Assembly: GCF_043555985.1 (NCBI RefSeq)
Contig: NZ_JBIGIC010000010.1
Span: 186,001 to 250,000 of the forward strand
Origin: Pelomonas candidula
Lineage (GTDB): Bacteria; Pseudomonadota; Gammaproteobacteria; Burkholderiales; Burkholderiaceae_C
Reading direction: 5' to 3'
DNA: 64,000 bases
Part shown: piece by piece, positions 38,712 to 47,635 of the stretch
Position numbering within the stretch: the first letter of the stretch is position 1
How the letters are laid out: every line of letters begins with the position of its first letter
Notes under the pieces: generated by a model
Told to the model about the DNA's origin: nothing
The model's database searches: none
What the model saw: the letters and a program-made list of their open reading frames with translations, nothing else
Program-made: the position numbers and the translations under genes

Positions 38712-39653
38712 ATGAACCAGCTCGATCAGCTCAAAGCCCTCACCACCGTCGTTGCCGACACCGGCAACTTCCTGCAGCTCGCGCAGTTCGCGCCGCGTGA
38801 CGCGACGACCAATCCTTCGCTGATCCTGAAGGCCGTGCAGTCGCCCGACTACGCGCCGTTGCTGAAGGAAACGGTCGAGGCCCACCGGGGCAAGCCGCTG
38901 GACGAGATCGTCGACCACGTGCTCGTGCGCTTCGGCCTGGAGATCCTCAAGGTCGTGCCGGGCCGCGTGTCCACCGAGGTCGACGCGCGCCTGTCGTTCG
39001 ACAAGACCGCCAGCCTGTTCCGTGCGCGCCGCATCATCGGCCTCTACGAAGCCGCCGGCATTTCGCGCGAGCGTGTGCTGATCAAGCTGGCGTCGACGTG
39101 GGAAGGCATCCAGGCCGCCGCCGAGCTGGAGCGTGAAGGCATCCGCTGCAACCTGACCCTGCTGTTCGCGTTCGCGCAGGCTGTGGCCTGCGGTGAGGCC
39201 AAGGTGCAGCTGATCTCGCCGTTCGTGGGCCGTATCTACGACTGGTACAAGAAGGCCGCCGGCCCGGCCTGGGACGAGGCCGCGATGGCCGGCGTCAACG
39301 ATCCCGGCGTGAAGTCCGTGACGCAGATCTACGGCTACTTCAAGCAGCATGGCATCAAGACCGAGGTCATGGGCGCGAGCTTCCGCAACATCGGGCAGAT
39401 CCAGGCGCTGGCCGGCTGCGACCTGCTGACCATCAGCCCCGACCTGCTCGCGCAACTGCAGGCGACGGATGCCAAGCTGGAGCGTGCGCTGGACCCGGCC
39501 AAGTCGGCCGCGATGCCTGCCATCCATCTGGACGAAGCCGCCTTCCGCTTTGCGCTGAACGAGGACGCGATGGCCACCGAGAAGCTGGCCGAAGGCATCC
39601 GCCTGTTCGCCGTCGACGCCGGCAAGCTCGACAAGCTCATCGAGGCAGCCTGA
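38712..39653 (+). CDS. tal: Transaldolase
   Basis: The 313-residue cytosolic enzyme of the pentose-phosphate pathway transfers a dihydroxyacetone unit from sedoheptulose-7-phosphate to glyceraldehyde-3-phosphate. The N-terminal signature DATTNPSLILKA and the Schiff-base lysine in RVLIKLASTWEG (about Lys125) are present, as are NLTLLFAFAQAVAC and ISPFVGRIYDWYK. The Shine-Dalgarno is AAAGGCA. pgi follows after one base, so the two are co-transcribed. Divergent from zwf. Confidence 0.97.
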   Translation: MNQLDQLKALTTVVADTGNFLQLAQFAPRDATTNPSLILKAVQSPDYAPLLKETVEAHRGKPLDEIVDHVLVRFGLEILKVVPGRVSTEVDARLSFDKTASLFRARRIIGLYEAAGISRERVLIKLASTWEGIQAAAELEREGIRCNLTLLFAFAQAVACGEAKVQLISPFVGRIYDWYKKAAGPAWDEAAMAGVNDPGVKSVTQIYGYFKQHGIKTEVMGASFRNIGQIQALAGCDLLTISPDLLAQLQATDAKLERALDPAKSAAMPAIHLDEAAFRFALNEDAMATEKLAEGIRLFAVDAGKLDKLIEAA

Positions 39654-39654
39654 C

Positions 39655-41277
39655 ATGACGGCACGCTGCGACCTCTCTCCCGTCTGGGCCGAACTGCAAG
39701 CCCACTACGCCGCGAGCGGTCGCGGCTTCGACATCCGCAACGCCTTCAAGGCCGATGCAGGTCGCTTCGGCGCGCTGTCTTTCGAGGCGCCCGAGGTCTT
39801 TGCCGACCTGTCCAAGAACCGTATCGACGCGCCGACGCTGACGCTGCTGCTGAAGCTGGCGGCCGACTGCGGTCTGGAGGCACGACGCGATGCATTGCTG
39901 CGCGGCGACCCGGTCAACCACACCGAAGGCCGCGCCGTGCTGCACACGGCGCTGCGCGCGCCGGCTGGCAGCGATGCGCCGTTCAACACCGACGTGCAGG
40001 CGTCGCTGGATGCGATGCTGGCCTTCGCCGAGAGCGTACGTCGCGGCGAGCGCGGTGAGATCACAGACGTCGTCCACATCGGTATCGGCGGCAGCGACCT
40101 CGGCCCCGCCATGGTCGTGCAGGCGCTGCAGGCCTTCGGTCGCCGCGACCTGAAGCTGCACTTCGTCTCCAACGTCGACGGCCATGACCTGGCACCCGTG
40201 CTTGCTGGCCTCGACGTGAAGCACACGCTGTTCGTCATCGCGTCCAAGACCTTCACCACGCAGGAAACGCTGGCCAACGCGCAAGCCGCCAAGGCCTGGT
40301 TCCTGAGCCAGGGCGGCACGGACGTGGCGCGTCACTTCGTCGCCACCAGCAGCAACACCGCTGCCGCCGCGGCCTTCGGCATCGATACCGCCTTCGGCTT
40401 CTGGGACTGGGTCGGCGGACGCTACTCGCTGTGGTCGGTGATCGGCCTGCCCATCGCCATCGCCGTTGGCGTCGACAACTTCCGTGCGCTGCTGGCCGGT
40501 GCGCATGCGATGGACCAGCACTTCGCGTCCACGCCGCTGGCCCGGAATCTGCCCGTGCTGCTGGGCCTGATCGATGTCTGGTACCGCAATTTCCACGGCT
40601 TCACGAGCCGAAGCGTCGCGCCTTATCACCAGGGACTGCGCCGTCTGCCGGCCTATCTGCAGCAGCTGGAGATGGAGAGCAATGGCAAGGGCGTGGACCT
40701 CGACGGCAATGCGCTGGCCCTCGGCACGTCGCCGGTCGTCTGGGGCGAGGCCGGCACGAATGGTCAGCACGCCTATTTCCAGATGCTGCACCAGGGCACG
40801 GACGTCATCCCGGTCGAGTTCATCGCCGTGAAGCGCCCCAACCATGGCGTGACCGGCGAACTTGCGACCAAGCTCGCCGACCAGCATCGCAAGCTGCTGG
40901 CCAACTGCCTGGCCCAGAGCCAGGCGCTGATGCAGGGCAAGACCGCTGCCGAAGCGCTGACCGAGAAGGCGCCGACGGCCTCCGCCACGCTGGACCGCGA
41001 CGTGCTGTCCCGCCACCGCAGCTTCCCCGGCAACCGGCCGAGCACGACGCTGGTGCTGGATGCGTTGACGCCGCGCTCGCTGGGCGCTCTGATTGCGCTC
41101 TACGAGCATCGCGTCTTCGTCACCGGCGCGCTGTGGGGTATCAACAGCTTCGACCAGTGGGGTGTGGAACTCGGCAAGGCGCTGTGCAACCAGCTGCTGC
41201 CGCGCCTGGACAGCGGCGACACGTCGGGCCTGGACGGCTCCACTGCCGGCCTGCTGACCCGCCTGACGGCGGCATGA
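39655..41277 (+). CDS. pgi: Glucose-6-phosphate isomerase
   Basis: The 540-residue enzyme interconverts glucose-6-phosphate and fructose-6-phosphate. It contains the PGI signatures IGGSDLGPAMVVQAL, KTFTTQETLANAQAAK, FWDWVGGRYSLWSVIGLPIA and GINSFDQWGVELGK, with the catalytic Glu/His region QMLHQGTDVIPVEF nearby. ATG 39655 lies one base after the tal stop. It encodes the recycling step between the pentose-phosphate and Entner-Doudoroff branches, which fits its place beside zwf, hexR and tal. Confidence 0.97.
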   Translation: MTARCDLSPVWAELQAHYAASGRGFDIRNAFKADAGRFGALSFEAPEVFADLSKNRIDAPTLTLLLKLAADCGLEARRDALLRGDPVNHTEGRAVLHTALRAPAGSDAPFNTDVQASLDAMLAFAESVRRGERGEITDVVHIGIGGSDLGPAMVVQALQAFGRRDLKLHFVSNVDGHDLAPVLAGLDVKHTLFVIASKTFTTQETLANAQAAKAWFLSQGGTDVARHFVATSSNTAAAAAFGIDTAFGFWDWVGGRYSLWSVIGLPIAIAVGVDNFRALLAGAHAMDQHFASTPLARNLPVLLGLIDVWYRNFHGFTSRSVAPYHQGLRRLPAYLQQLEMESNGKGVDLDGNALALGTSPVVWGEAGTNGQHAYFQMLHQGTDVIPVEFIAVKRPNHGVTGELATKLADQHRKLLANCLAQSQALMQGKTAAEALTEKAPTASATLDRDVLSRHRSFPGNRPSTTLVLDALTPRSLGALIALYEHRVFVTGALWGINSFDQWGVELGKALCNQLLPRLDSGDTSGLDGSTAGLLTRLTAA

Positions 41278-41284
41278 GAACGGC

Positions 41285-41905
41285 ATGAAGATCGTCTTCG
41301 ACTTTGGCGGGGTCCTGTTCCGCTGGCACCCCGCCAGCTTCCTCGCGCGCGTGTGGCCGCACCGTGTCGAGACGCTGGAGCAGGGCGCCCAGCTGGCGTC
41401 GGTGTTCTTCCAGAACTACGGCGGCGACTGGGGGCTGTTCGACCAGGGGCTGATCGGCGCCGACGAGGTCGTGCGCCGCATCTCGGCGCGCACCGGCTGG
41501 TCTCGCGGCGATGTGGAGACCGTCGTGCGCGCCGTGCCTGACGAACTGATGCCCATCCCGGGCACCGTCGTGCTGATCCGTGACCTGCGCGCGGCCGGGC
41601 ACACGCTGCATTTCCTGTCCAACATGCCCGAGCCCTACGCTGATCATCTCAGCGCGACCTACCCGCTGGCCGAATGGTTCGAGTCGGGGCTGTTCTCGGG
41701 CCGCGTCAAGCAGATCAAGCCGAACGCCGAAATCTACGCGATGGCGGAGAAGCAATTCGGCGCCAAGCCGGAAGAGCTGCTGTTCATCGACGACCATCCG
41801 GTCAACGTCGATGCGGCCTTGTCGCGCGACTGGCAGTCCTTCCTGTTCACCGACGCCGCCAGCGCGCGACGCGAGCTGGTGTCGCGGCGCTTGCTGAGCG
41901 CCTAG
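41285..41905 (+). CDS. HAD-superfamily hydrolase (YihX-like sugar-phosphate phosphatase candidate)
   Basis: The 206-residue protein has HAD motif I as DFGGVLFRW, where the second acidic residue of DxD is Gly as in the YihX/epoxide-hydrolase N-terminal group, motif II in HFLSNMPE, motif III lysine in KQIKPNAEIY and motif IV FIDDHPVNVDAAL. It follows pgi by seven bases, and E. coli YihX dephosphorylates glucose-1-phosphate, so a sugar-phosphate substrate is plausible. The stop overlaps the convergent yacG stop by four bases. Confidence 0.85.
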   Translation: MKIVFDFGGVLFRWHPASFLARVWPHRVETLEQGAQLASVFFQNYGGDWGLFDQGLIGADEVVRRISARTGWSRGDVETVVRAVPDELMPIPGTVVLIRDLRAAGHTLHFLSNMPEPYADHLSATYPLAEWFESGLFSGRVKQIKPNAEIYAMAEKQFGAKPEELLFIDDHPVNVDAALSRDWQSFLFTDAASARRELVSRRLLSA

Positions 41906-42114
41906 TGCAGGGGTTCGCCGTCGGAGGCGAACTCATCGGGGTCCTGGGGCGGGGTGGCCGGCACGCGGAAAGACTCGCTGGCCCAGGCGCCCAGGTCGAT
42001 CTGTCGGCAGCGCTCGCTGCAGAACGGGCGCCACTTGTTGCTGGGCGCGAACACGCTGTCGCCGCTGCATTGCGGGCAGCGCACGAGGCGCTCGCCTTGG
42101 GCGTTCTTCTTCAT
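41902..42114 (-). CDS. yacG: YacG, zinc-binding DNA gyrase inhibitor
   Basis: The 70-residue protein carries four zinc-binding cysteines, CPQC near residues 13-16 and CSERC near 32-36, in the typical YacG order, followed by RQIDLGAWASESFRVP. In E. coli YacG binds GyrB and inhibits gyrase. The ATG at 42114 overlaps the zapD stop. Its place after zapD and coaE is the conserved coaE-zapD-yacG order. The acidic C-terminal tail (QDPDEFASDGE) is usual. Confidence 0.95.
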   Translation of the reverse strand: MKKNAQGERLVRCPQCSGDSVFAPSNKWRPFCSERCRQIDLGAWASESFRVPATPPQDPDEFASDGEPLH

Positions 42115-42866
42115 TGGCACAGCGTCAGCTCGAATCCGGTGTCTTCCTGGGCCAGCTTGAGGCGGCCTTCCTCGTCCTGGCGCATCAGGCGGATGGAGAT
42201 CATCAGCCGGTGGCCGGAGATTTCGGGAATGAGGCCGAGGCTGGGGTCGATGCGCATGCGCAGCAACTGGTAGACGCGCCCGCCCGGCAGGCTCTGCTGG
42301 AACTGGCCGCCCGTGGCGGCGACCTTGTGCGGCGTGCCGGAGTCGCGCAGCAGGCCCAGCAGCACCTGCAGGGCTTCGGCCAGCGGCATCAGCGTCTGCG
42401 CCCAGGTCATCAGGTCCTTGCGGCGACGCACCGGCAGCAGCTGCTGCCAGTGGTAGTAGGCCGGCAGGTCGAACTCGCAGGTGCCGCCCGGGATGCTGAT
42501 GCGGCTGCGGATGCTCATCAGCCACTCGTTGCTGGCGAGCGCCGCGCCGGTCTTGCCGCTGAGCGCGTTCAGGCGCTGGAAGGCGCCGTCGATGCGGACG
42601 ACGACCTCATCAAGCCGCGCGTCGTCGACACCGGGGCTGCCGCGGTAGGTGTTGAACTGGGCCTTGTGCTTCTCGAGCTCCTTCAGCAGGTCGCTCTTCA
42701 GGTCGGCGCGTGAGGCGACGTCGAGGATCTCGAACAGCGTGACCAGCGCGAAATGATGATCCAGCGCGGGATCGCGCGCCATCAGGGCGCCGAGGCGGTC
42801 GAACAGGTGTTCGAGGCGGAGCATCGTGCGGATGCTCTCGTTGAACGGGTACTCGTACAGGACCAC
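42111..42866 (-). CDS. zapD: ZapD, FtsZ-bundling cell-division protein
   Basis: The 251-residue cytoplasmic protein cross-links FtsZ filaments at midcell. The N-terminus LYEYPFNESIRTMLRLEHLFDRL is the family hallmark, with NEWLMSIRSRISIPGGTCEFDLPAYYHWQ in the middle cited only in part: SIRSRISIPGGTCEFDLP. The start codon is GTG 42866. The stop overlaps yacG by ATGA, and coaE lies 14 bases upstream. Length is normal. Confidence 0.95.
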   Translation of the reverse strand: MVLYEYPFNESIRTMLRLEHLFDRLGALMARDPALDHHFALVTLFEILDVASRADLKSDLLKELEKHKAQFNTYRGSPGVDDARLDEVVVRIDGAFQRLNALSGKTGAALASNEWLMSIRSRISIPGGTCEFDLPAYYHWQQLLPVRRRKDLMTWAQTLMPLAEALQVLLGLLRDSGTPHKVAATGGQFQQSLPGGRVYQLLRMRIDPSLGLIPEISGHRLMISIRLMRQDEEGRLKLAQEDTGFELTLCQ

Positions 42867-42880
42867 GGCGGGGACTTCAG

Positions 42881-43486
42881 TCAGGGCGGCGTGATTGTTT
42901 CACAGCCCCAGCGTGCAGCCAGGCTCATGACCTCCATTCTGAGCGCGACGAGCGAGATGCCGTCGTTCAGCAACACCGCATCGGCCGCGGCGCGGCGTGC
43001 CTCGCGGGTGGTTTGTGCAGCCAGCGCGCCTTCGACGCGCTCGAGCGTCCAGCCCGGGCGCTGCAGCACGCGCGCCTTCTGCGTCTCGGCCGGGCAGTCG
43101 ACCACGAGCACGCGCGCGACGCGCGGGCGCCAGCGGCCGGACTCGACGAGCAGCGGCACGTCGAACACGATCAGCGGCGCGGTTGCCGCCTCCGCCTGGG
43201 CCAGCGCCTCGGCGGTGATCAGCGGATGCAGGATGGCCTCCAGCCGGCGCTTGGCGGCGGCGTCCGAGAAGGCGAGGGCGCGCATGCGGTCGCGGTCCAG
43301 TGCGCCGTCGACGGTGACGAAGTCCGCGCCGAACTGTTGCGCGATGGCGGGCATGGCTGCACCGCCGGCCAGTGTCAGCCCGCGCGAGATGGCGTCCGTG
43401 TCGACGATGGCGGCGCCGGCCTCGCGCAGGAAGCCGGCGACCGTGCTCTTGCCCGAGCCGATGCCGCCGGTCAGGCCGATTCTCAT
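42881..43486 (-). CDS. coaE: Dephospho-CoA kinase
   Basis: The 201-residue kinase performs the last step of coenzyme A synthesis. P-loop GLTGGIGSGKST opens the protein, followed by the acidic VDTDAISRGLT and DVPLLVESGRWRPRV, the family motifs for substrate and lid. ATG 43486 directly precedes the P-loop strand; the longer frame upstream lies in pilD. It lies four bases after the pilD stop, the standard pilD-coaE pair of proteobacteria. Confidence 0.97.
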   Translation of the reverse strand: MRIGLTGGIGSGKSTVAGFLREAGAAIVDTDAISRGLTLAGGAAMPAIAQQFGADFVTVDGALDRDRMRALAFSDAAAKRRLEAILHPLITAEALAQAEAATAPLIVFDVPLLVESGRWRPRVARVLVVDCPAETQKARVLQRPGWTLERVEGALAAQTTREARRAAADAVLLNDGISLVALRMEVMSLAARWGCETITPP

Positions 43487-43490
43487 GTCT

Positions 43491-44435
43491 TCATGCGGCC
43501 CAGCCGAGCCAGGACAGCACCGCCTCCCGACCCGCGAACAGCACGACCAGCCCACCGCCGGCCAGGAAGGGGCCGAAGGGCACGTAGCGACCCTCGCGCA
43601 GGCTGGCCGTCAGCTTCATCAGCAGGCCCACGATGGCGCCGACGGCCGACGCACCCAGCACGACCGGCAGCAGCATCTGCCAGCCCAGCCAGGCACCCAG
43701 CGCCGCCAGCAGCTTGAAGTCGCCAGGCGCCATGCCGATCTGGCCGCGCAGCTTCTCGTACAGCCAGGCGATGGTCCACAGCGACATGTAGCCGGCCACG
43801 GCGCCGATGACGGCACTTGGCAGCGAGACCGGTGTCCAGCCCATCAGCGCGGCGAGCAGGCCCGTCCACAGCAGGGGCTGGTTGATGACGTCGGGCAGCA
43901 GCGTCGTGTCCCAGTCGATCATCGCCAGCGCGATCAGTGCAGCGACAAAGCCGCACCAGGCCAGCGTCGTCGGTTGCGCGCCGAAGCGCCAGGACAGCGC
44001 GGCGAAGGCCAGGCCCGTGACGAGCTCGATGAGGGGGTAGCGCCTGGAGATCGGGGCCTTGCACGACGCGCATTTGCCGCCCAGGCGCAGCCAGCCGACG
44101 ACGGGCAGGTTCTCGTGCCAGCGCAACTGGTGGCCGCAGTGCGGGCAGCGCGAGCGCGGCGCGGAGAGAGTGAGCGGTGGCAGTTCCTCGATCTTCGTGC
44201 CGTAGGCATCGACGGCCTTGGCCAGCTTCTCGGTCTCGGCCAGCGGCGTGCCGGCGACGCGGGACATGGCCGGCGCATCGATCAGCTGTGCGGCCGATTC
44301 ATGCAGCCACTGTCGCTCCAGCATCAACGGCAGCCGGTAGATGACGACGTTCAGGAAGCTGCCGATGCACAGTCCGAAGATGCCCAGCACCCAGGGCGAG
44401 AGCCAGACGGACCAATCGATGGAGGCAAGGGGCAT
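43491..44435 (-). CDS. pilD: PilD, type IV prepilin peptidase / N-methyltransferase
   Basis: PilD cleaves prepilin leaders after glycine and methylates the new N-terminal residue. The 314-residue inner-membrane protein begins with GLCIGSFLNVVIYRLP, has the two zinc CxxC pairs (RCPHCG and CASCKAP), and the two catalytic aspartates in IDWDTTLLPD and APGDFKLLAALG. About seven hydrophobic helices follow. It serves the pilins encoded at 28-32 kb. It lies downstream of pilC with a 66-base gap. Confidence 0.97.
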   Translation of the reverse strand: MPLASIDWSVWLSPWVLGIFGLCIGSFLNVVIYRLPLMLERQWLHESAAQLIDAPAMSRVAGTPLAETEKLAKAVDAYGTKIEELPPLTLSAPRSRCPHCGHQLRWHENLPVVGWLRLGGKCASCKAPISRRYPLIELVTGLAFAALSWRFGAQPTTLAWCGFVAALIALAMIDWDTTLLPDVINQPLLWTGLLAALMGWTPVSLPSAVIGAVAGYMSLWTIAWLYEKLRGQIGMAPGDFKLLAALGAWLGWQMLLPVVLGASAVGAIVGLLMKLTASLREGRYVPFGPFLAGGGLVVLFAGREAVLSWLGWAA

Positions 44436-44501
44436 GGTGAGCGCGGAAAAATGGATGCGGGCAGGAATCTACCCGCAATCGGCATCCTCGCCGCGCTTCG
44501 C

Positions 44502-45731
44502 TCAGACCACCTGGCCCAGCTTGAAGATCGGCATGTACATCGCCACGACGATGCCGCCGATGAGGCCGCCCAGGATGACGATGATGAAGGGCTCCATCAG
44601 GCTGGACAGCGCCTTGACGGCCTCGTCCACTTCGTCCTCGTAGAACTCCGCGGCCTTGGCCAGCATGTGGTCCAGCGAGCCGGATTCTTCGCCGATGGAG
44701 GCCATCTGCAGCACCATGGTCGGGAAGATGCCGGTGGTCTGCATGGACGTGGTCAGCGCCGAACCGGTGGAGACGTCGCGCTGGATCTGCTCGGTGGCTT
44801 CCTGGAACACGGCGTTGCCCGAGGCGCCGCCCACGGAGTCCAGGGCCTCGACCAGCGGCACGCCGGCCGCGAACATCGTCGACAGCGTGCGCGTCCAGCG
44901 GGCGACGGCGGACTTGTACATCAGGTCGCCGAAGACCGGGATCTTCAGCAGCAGCCGGTCCATGCGCTTCTGCATCTTCTCGGAGCGCTTCCAGCTCTGG
45001 ATGAAGAAGTAGAGGCCGCCGCCGATGCTGCCGAAGACGGCCCACCACCACTTGACGAAGAACTCCGACATCGCGATGACGATCAGCGTCGGCGCGGGCA
45101 GGTCGGCGCCGAAGGACTGGAACACGTCCTTGAAGGCTGGCACCACGAAGATCATGATGACGGCGACGACGATGAAGGCGACGGTCAACACGGCGATCGG
45201 GTAGGTCAGGGCCGACTTGATCTTGTTCTTGATCGCGACCGTCTTCTCTTGATAGATCGCCAGGCGATCCAGCAGCGCTTCCAGAATGCCGCCCGCCTCG
45301 CCGGCCTCGACGAGGTTGCAATACAGTGCGTCGAAGTACATCGGATGCTTGCGGAAGGCTGCCGACAGGCTGGTGCCGGTCTCGACGTCCTGGCGGATGT
45401 CATTCAACAGGCGCGTCAGGCGCGGGTTCGTCGCGCCGCGCGCGACGATGTCGAATGCCTGCAGCAGCGGTACACCAGCGCGCATCATCGTCGCGAGCTG
45501 GCGCGTGAAGATGGCGATGTCCTTCTGCTTGATCGCGCTGCCGCCGCTGGCGCGGCGCTTCTTGACCTTGTTGACGAGGATGCCCTGGCGGCGCAGCGTG
45601 GCGCTGACCATGGCTTCGCCGCCGGCACGCAGTTCGCCCTTGACGACCTTGCCGTTGCGGTCCTTGCCTTCCCACTCGAAGACGAAGTCCTTGACGCCCT
45701 TTGCTGCGGCTGCGGCGGTGGCAGTGGCCAT
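44502..45731 (-). CDS. pilC: PilC, type IV pilus inner-membrane platform protein
   Basis: PilC is the inner-membrane platform turned by the PilB motor during pilus extension. The 409-residue protein has two T2SSF domains (about 75-195 and 275-400) with the motifs FTRQLATMMRAGVPLLQAFDI and WTRTLSTMFAAGVPLVEALD (each shortened to 20 residues here), and three to four hydrophobic helices. Starts at ATG 45731, 18 bases after pilB. Full length. Confidence 0.96.
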   Translation of the reverse strand: MATATAAAAAKGVKDFVFEWEGKDRNGKVVKGELRAGGEAMVSATLRRQGILVNKVKKRRASGGSAIKQKDIAIFTRQLATMMRAGVPLLQAFDIVARGATNPRLTRLLNDIRQDVETGTSLSAAFRKHPMYFDALYCNLVEAGEAGGILEALLDRLAIYQEKTVAIKNKIKSALTYPIAVLTVAFIVVAVIMIFVVPAFKDVFQSFGADLPAPTLIVIAMSEFFVKWWWAVFGSIGGGLYFFIQSWKRSEKMQKRMDRLLLKIPVFGDLMYKSAVARWTRTLSTMFAAGVPLVEALDSVGGASGNAVFQEATEQIQRDVSTGSALTTSMQTTGIFPTMVLQMASIGEESGSLDHMLAKAAEFYEDEVDEAVKALSSLMEPFIIVILGGLIGGIVVAMYMPIFKLGQVV

Positions 45732-45749
45732 GCTCTCCTCGCGACTTTC

Positions 45750-47522
45750 TTATTCGTTGGTGGCGGACAGGACTTCTTCCAGCGTCGTGACGCCGATGCG
45801 GACCTTGACGAGGCCGGACTGGCGCAGGTCACGCACGCCGTCCTTCTTGGCTTGCGCGGCGATGTCCATCGCCGTTCCCTCAGCCAGGATGATGCGCTGG
45901 ATGTCCTCCGTGATGGGCATCACTTGGTAAAGACCGACGCGCCCCCTGTAACCGTTTGTGCAATTGCTGCAGCCTACGGCGCGATACGGCTTCCAGCTGC
46001 CATCGAAGTCCTCATCGACGAAGCCGGCCTTCAGCATCGCGTCGCGCGGGTAGTCGGCCGGCGCCTTGCAGTTCTCGCACAGCCGCCGCACCAGGCGCTG
46101 GGCGGTGATCAGCAGCACGCTGGACGCGATGTTGAACGGCGCGACGCCCATGTTCAGCAGGCGGGTCAGCGTCTTGGGCGCATCGTTGGTGTGCAGCGTC
46201 GACATGACCATGTGGCCCGTCTGCGCAGCCTTGATGGCGATGTCGGCCGTCTCCAGGTCGCGGATTTCGCCGACCATGATGATGTCCGGGTCCTGGCGCA
46301 GGAAGGACTTCAGCGCGGCCGAGAAGTTCAGGCCGGCCTTGTCGTTGACGTTGACCTGGTTGATGCCGGGCAGGTTGATTTCGGCCGGGTCCTCGACGGT
46401 CGAGATGTTGACGCCCGGCTGGTTCAGGATGTTCAGGCAGGTGTAGAGCGACACCGTCTTGCCGGAGCCCGTCGGGCCGGTCACCAGCACCATGCCGTAG
46501 GGACGGTAGATGGCTGCCAGCAGCCGATCCTTCTCGATCTTCTCGTAGCCCAGCGCCTCGATGCCCAGCTTGGCCGAGGACGAGTCCAGGATACGGATGA
46601 CGATCTTCTCGCCGAACAGCGTGGGCAGCGTGCTGACGCGGAAGTCGATGGACTTGGCGCCGAACTTCAGCTTCATGCGGCCGTCCTGCGGCACGCGTTT
46701 CTCGGCGATGTCCAGCCGGGAGATGACCTTGATGCGCGAGGCCAGCTTGTCCTTGATCGCGATGGGCGGCTGCGTGATCTCGCGCAACTCGCCGTCGACC
46801 CGGAAGCGCACGCGGTAGTGATACTCGTAGGGCTCGAAGTGCAGGTCGGACGCGCGCAGGTTGATCGCGTCCACGAGCATCTTCTGCAGGAAGCGCACGA
46901 CTGGCGCGTCCTCCACGTCCGCCAGCTCGGCCGCCTCCTGTTGCGGCGAGGCGTCTTCTTCGGCGATGTCGAAATCGAAATCGCCGCCGGCGATGGATTC
47001 CAGCGACTCGGTCGCGCTGACGCCGACGTTGCTGAGCATCTTGGCCAGCTTGTCGTGCTCGACGATGACCCACTCGGGCTGCAACTGCGTCGCGAACTTG
47101 ATGCGCTCGATGACCTCGAGGTCGGTCGGGTCCGCGCCGCCCACGAACAGGCGGTTGCCGCGCCGGGACAGTGCGACGACCTGGTACTGCTGCGCCAGCT
47201 TGCCCTCGATGATGTCCTTGGGCATGCGCTGCGGGTCCATCGCCGACAGATCCAGCAGCGGCAGCGCCAGCGCGCTGGACAGCGTGTGCGCCAGATCGGC
47301 TGGCGACACCTGGCCGCTGGCGATCAGGGCGTTGACGAAACTGGTCTTCTTTTCCCGGGCGAGCTTGACGAGGTCTTCAGCGGCCTTGGTCTGCAGCTTG
47401 CCGGCATGCACAAGCATGCGCGCAACCCCGGACAGGGCGGACTGGAGCGGCTCGGCGAGCGTGGTTTCCACGAGCGATGGCGTCGGCGACGGAAGGTGAG
47501 GTTGGTCGATTGTGCCAGTCAC
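45750..47522 (-). CDS. pilB: PilB, type IV pilus extension ATPase
   Basis: PilB is the cytoplasmic hexameric ATPase that drives pilus extension. The product is about 590 residues with a type II secretion ATPase N-domain (about 60-160), Walker A GPTGSGKTVS, the Asp box, Walker B region IMVGEIRDLETADIA, His box STLHTNDAPKTLTRL, and a tetracysteine zinc motif LCENCK...CSNCTNGY. GTG 47522 is the earliest plausible start; a GTG 17 codons later is possible, and neither has a good Shine-Dalgarno. It heads pilB-pilC-pilD and borders the flagellar locus. Confidence 0.94.
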   Translation of the reverse strand: MTGTIDQPHLPSPTPSLVETTLAEPLQSALSGVARMLVHAGKLQTKAAEDLVKLAREKKTSFVNALIASGQVSPADLAHTLSSALALPLLDLSAMDPQRMPKDIIEGKLAQQYQVVALSRRGNRLFVGGADPTDLEVIERIKFATQLQPEWVIVEHDKLAKMLSNVGVSATESLESIAGGDFDFDIAEEDASPQQEAAELADVEDAPVVRFLQKMLVDAINLRASDLHFEPYEYHYRVRFRVDGELREITQPPIAIKDKLASRIKVISRLDIAEKRVPQDGRMKLKFGAKSIDFRVSTLPTLFGEKIVIRILDSSSAKLGIEALGYEKIEKDRLLAAIYRPYGMVLVTGPTGSGKTVSLYTCLNILNQPGVNISTVEDPAEINLPGINQVNVNDKAGLNFSAALKSFLRQDPDIIMVGEIRDLETADIAIKAAQTGHMVMSTLHTNDAPKTLTRLLNMGVAPFNIASSVLLITAQRLVRRLCENCKAPADYPRDAMLKAGFVDEDFDGSWKPYRAVGCSNCTNGYRGRVGLYQVMPITEDIQRIILAEGTAMDIAAQAKKDGVRDLRQSGLVKVRIGVTTLEEVLSATNE

Positions 47523-47604
47523 GCACGGCCATAGGCGCGGAGCCGCACAAGGGATAACGGCAGGATTCCTGCGTGTCGGCCCGGTTTGCGGCAGAAGGCA
47601 CGCC

Positions 47605-47633
47605 GCCGGCCGTCCGCCGCCGGGTCGGCCGGC
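47605..47633 (-). terminator. GC-rich hairpin after the flagellar gene block
   Basis: GCCGGCCG (47605-47612) and CGGCCGGC (47626-47633) form a perfect 8-bp stem with a 13-base loop, starting two bases after the stop of the last flagellar-block gene. There is no T-run. It probably ends or attenuates flagellar transcription before pilB, the only non-coding break (113 bp) in this part of the window. Confidence 0.45.
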
Positions 47634-47635
47634 CT

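Noticed and set aside
42753..47534. Open frame of about 1590 codons on the plus strand opposite coaE, pilD, pilC and pilB
   Set aside because: It runs antisense across several well-known genes and their gaps, low in stop codons only because of base composition. No recognisable domain.
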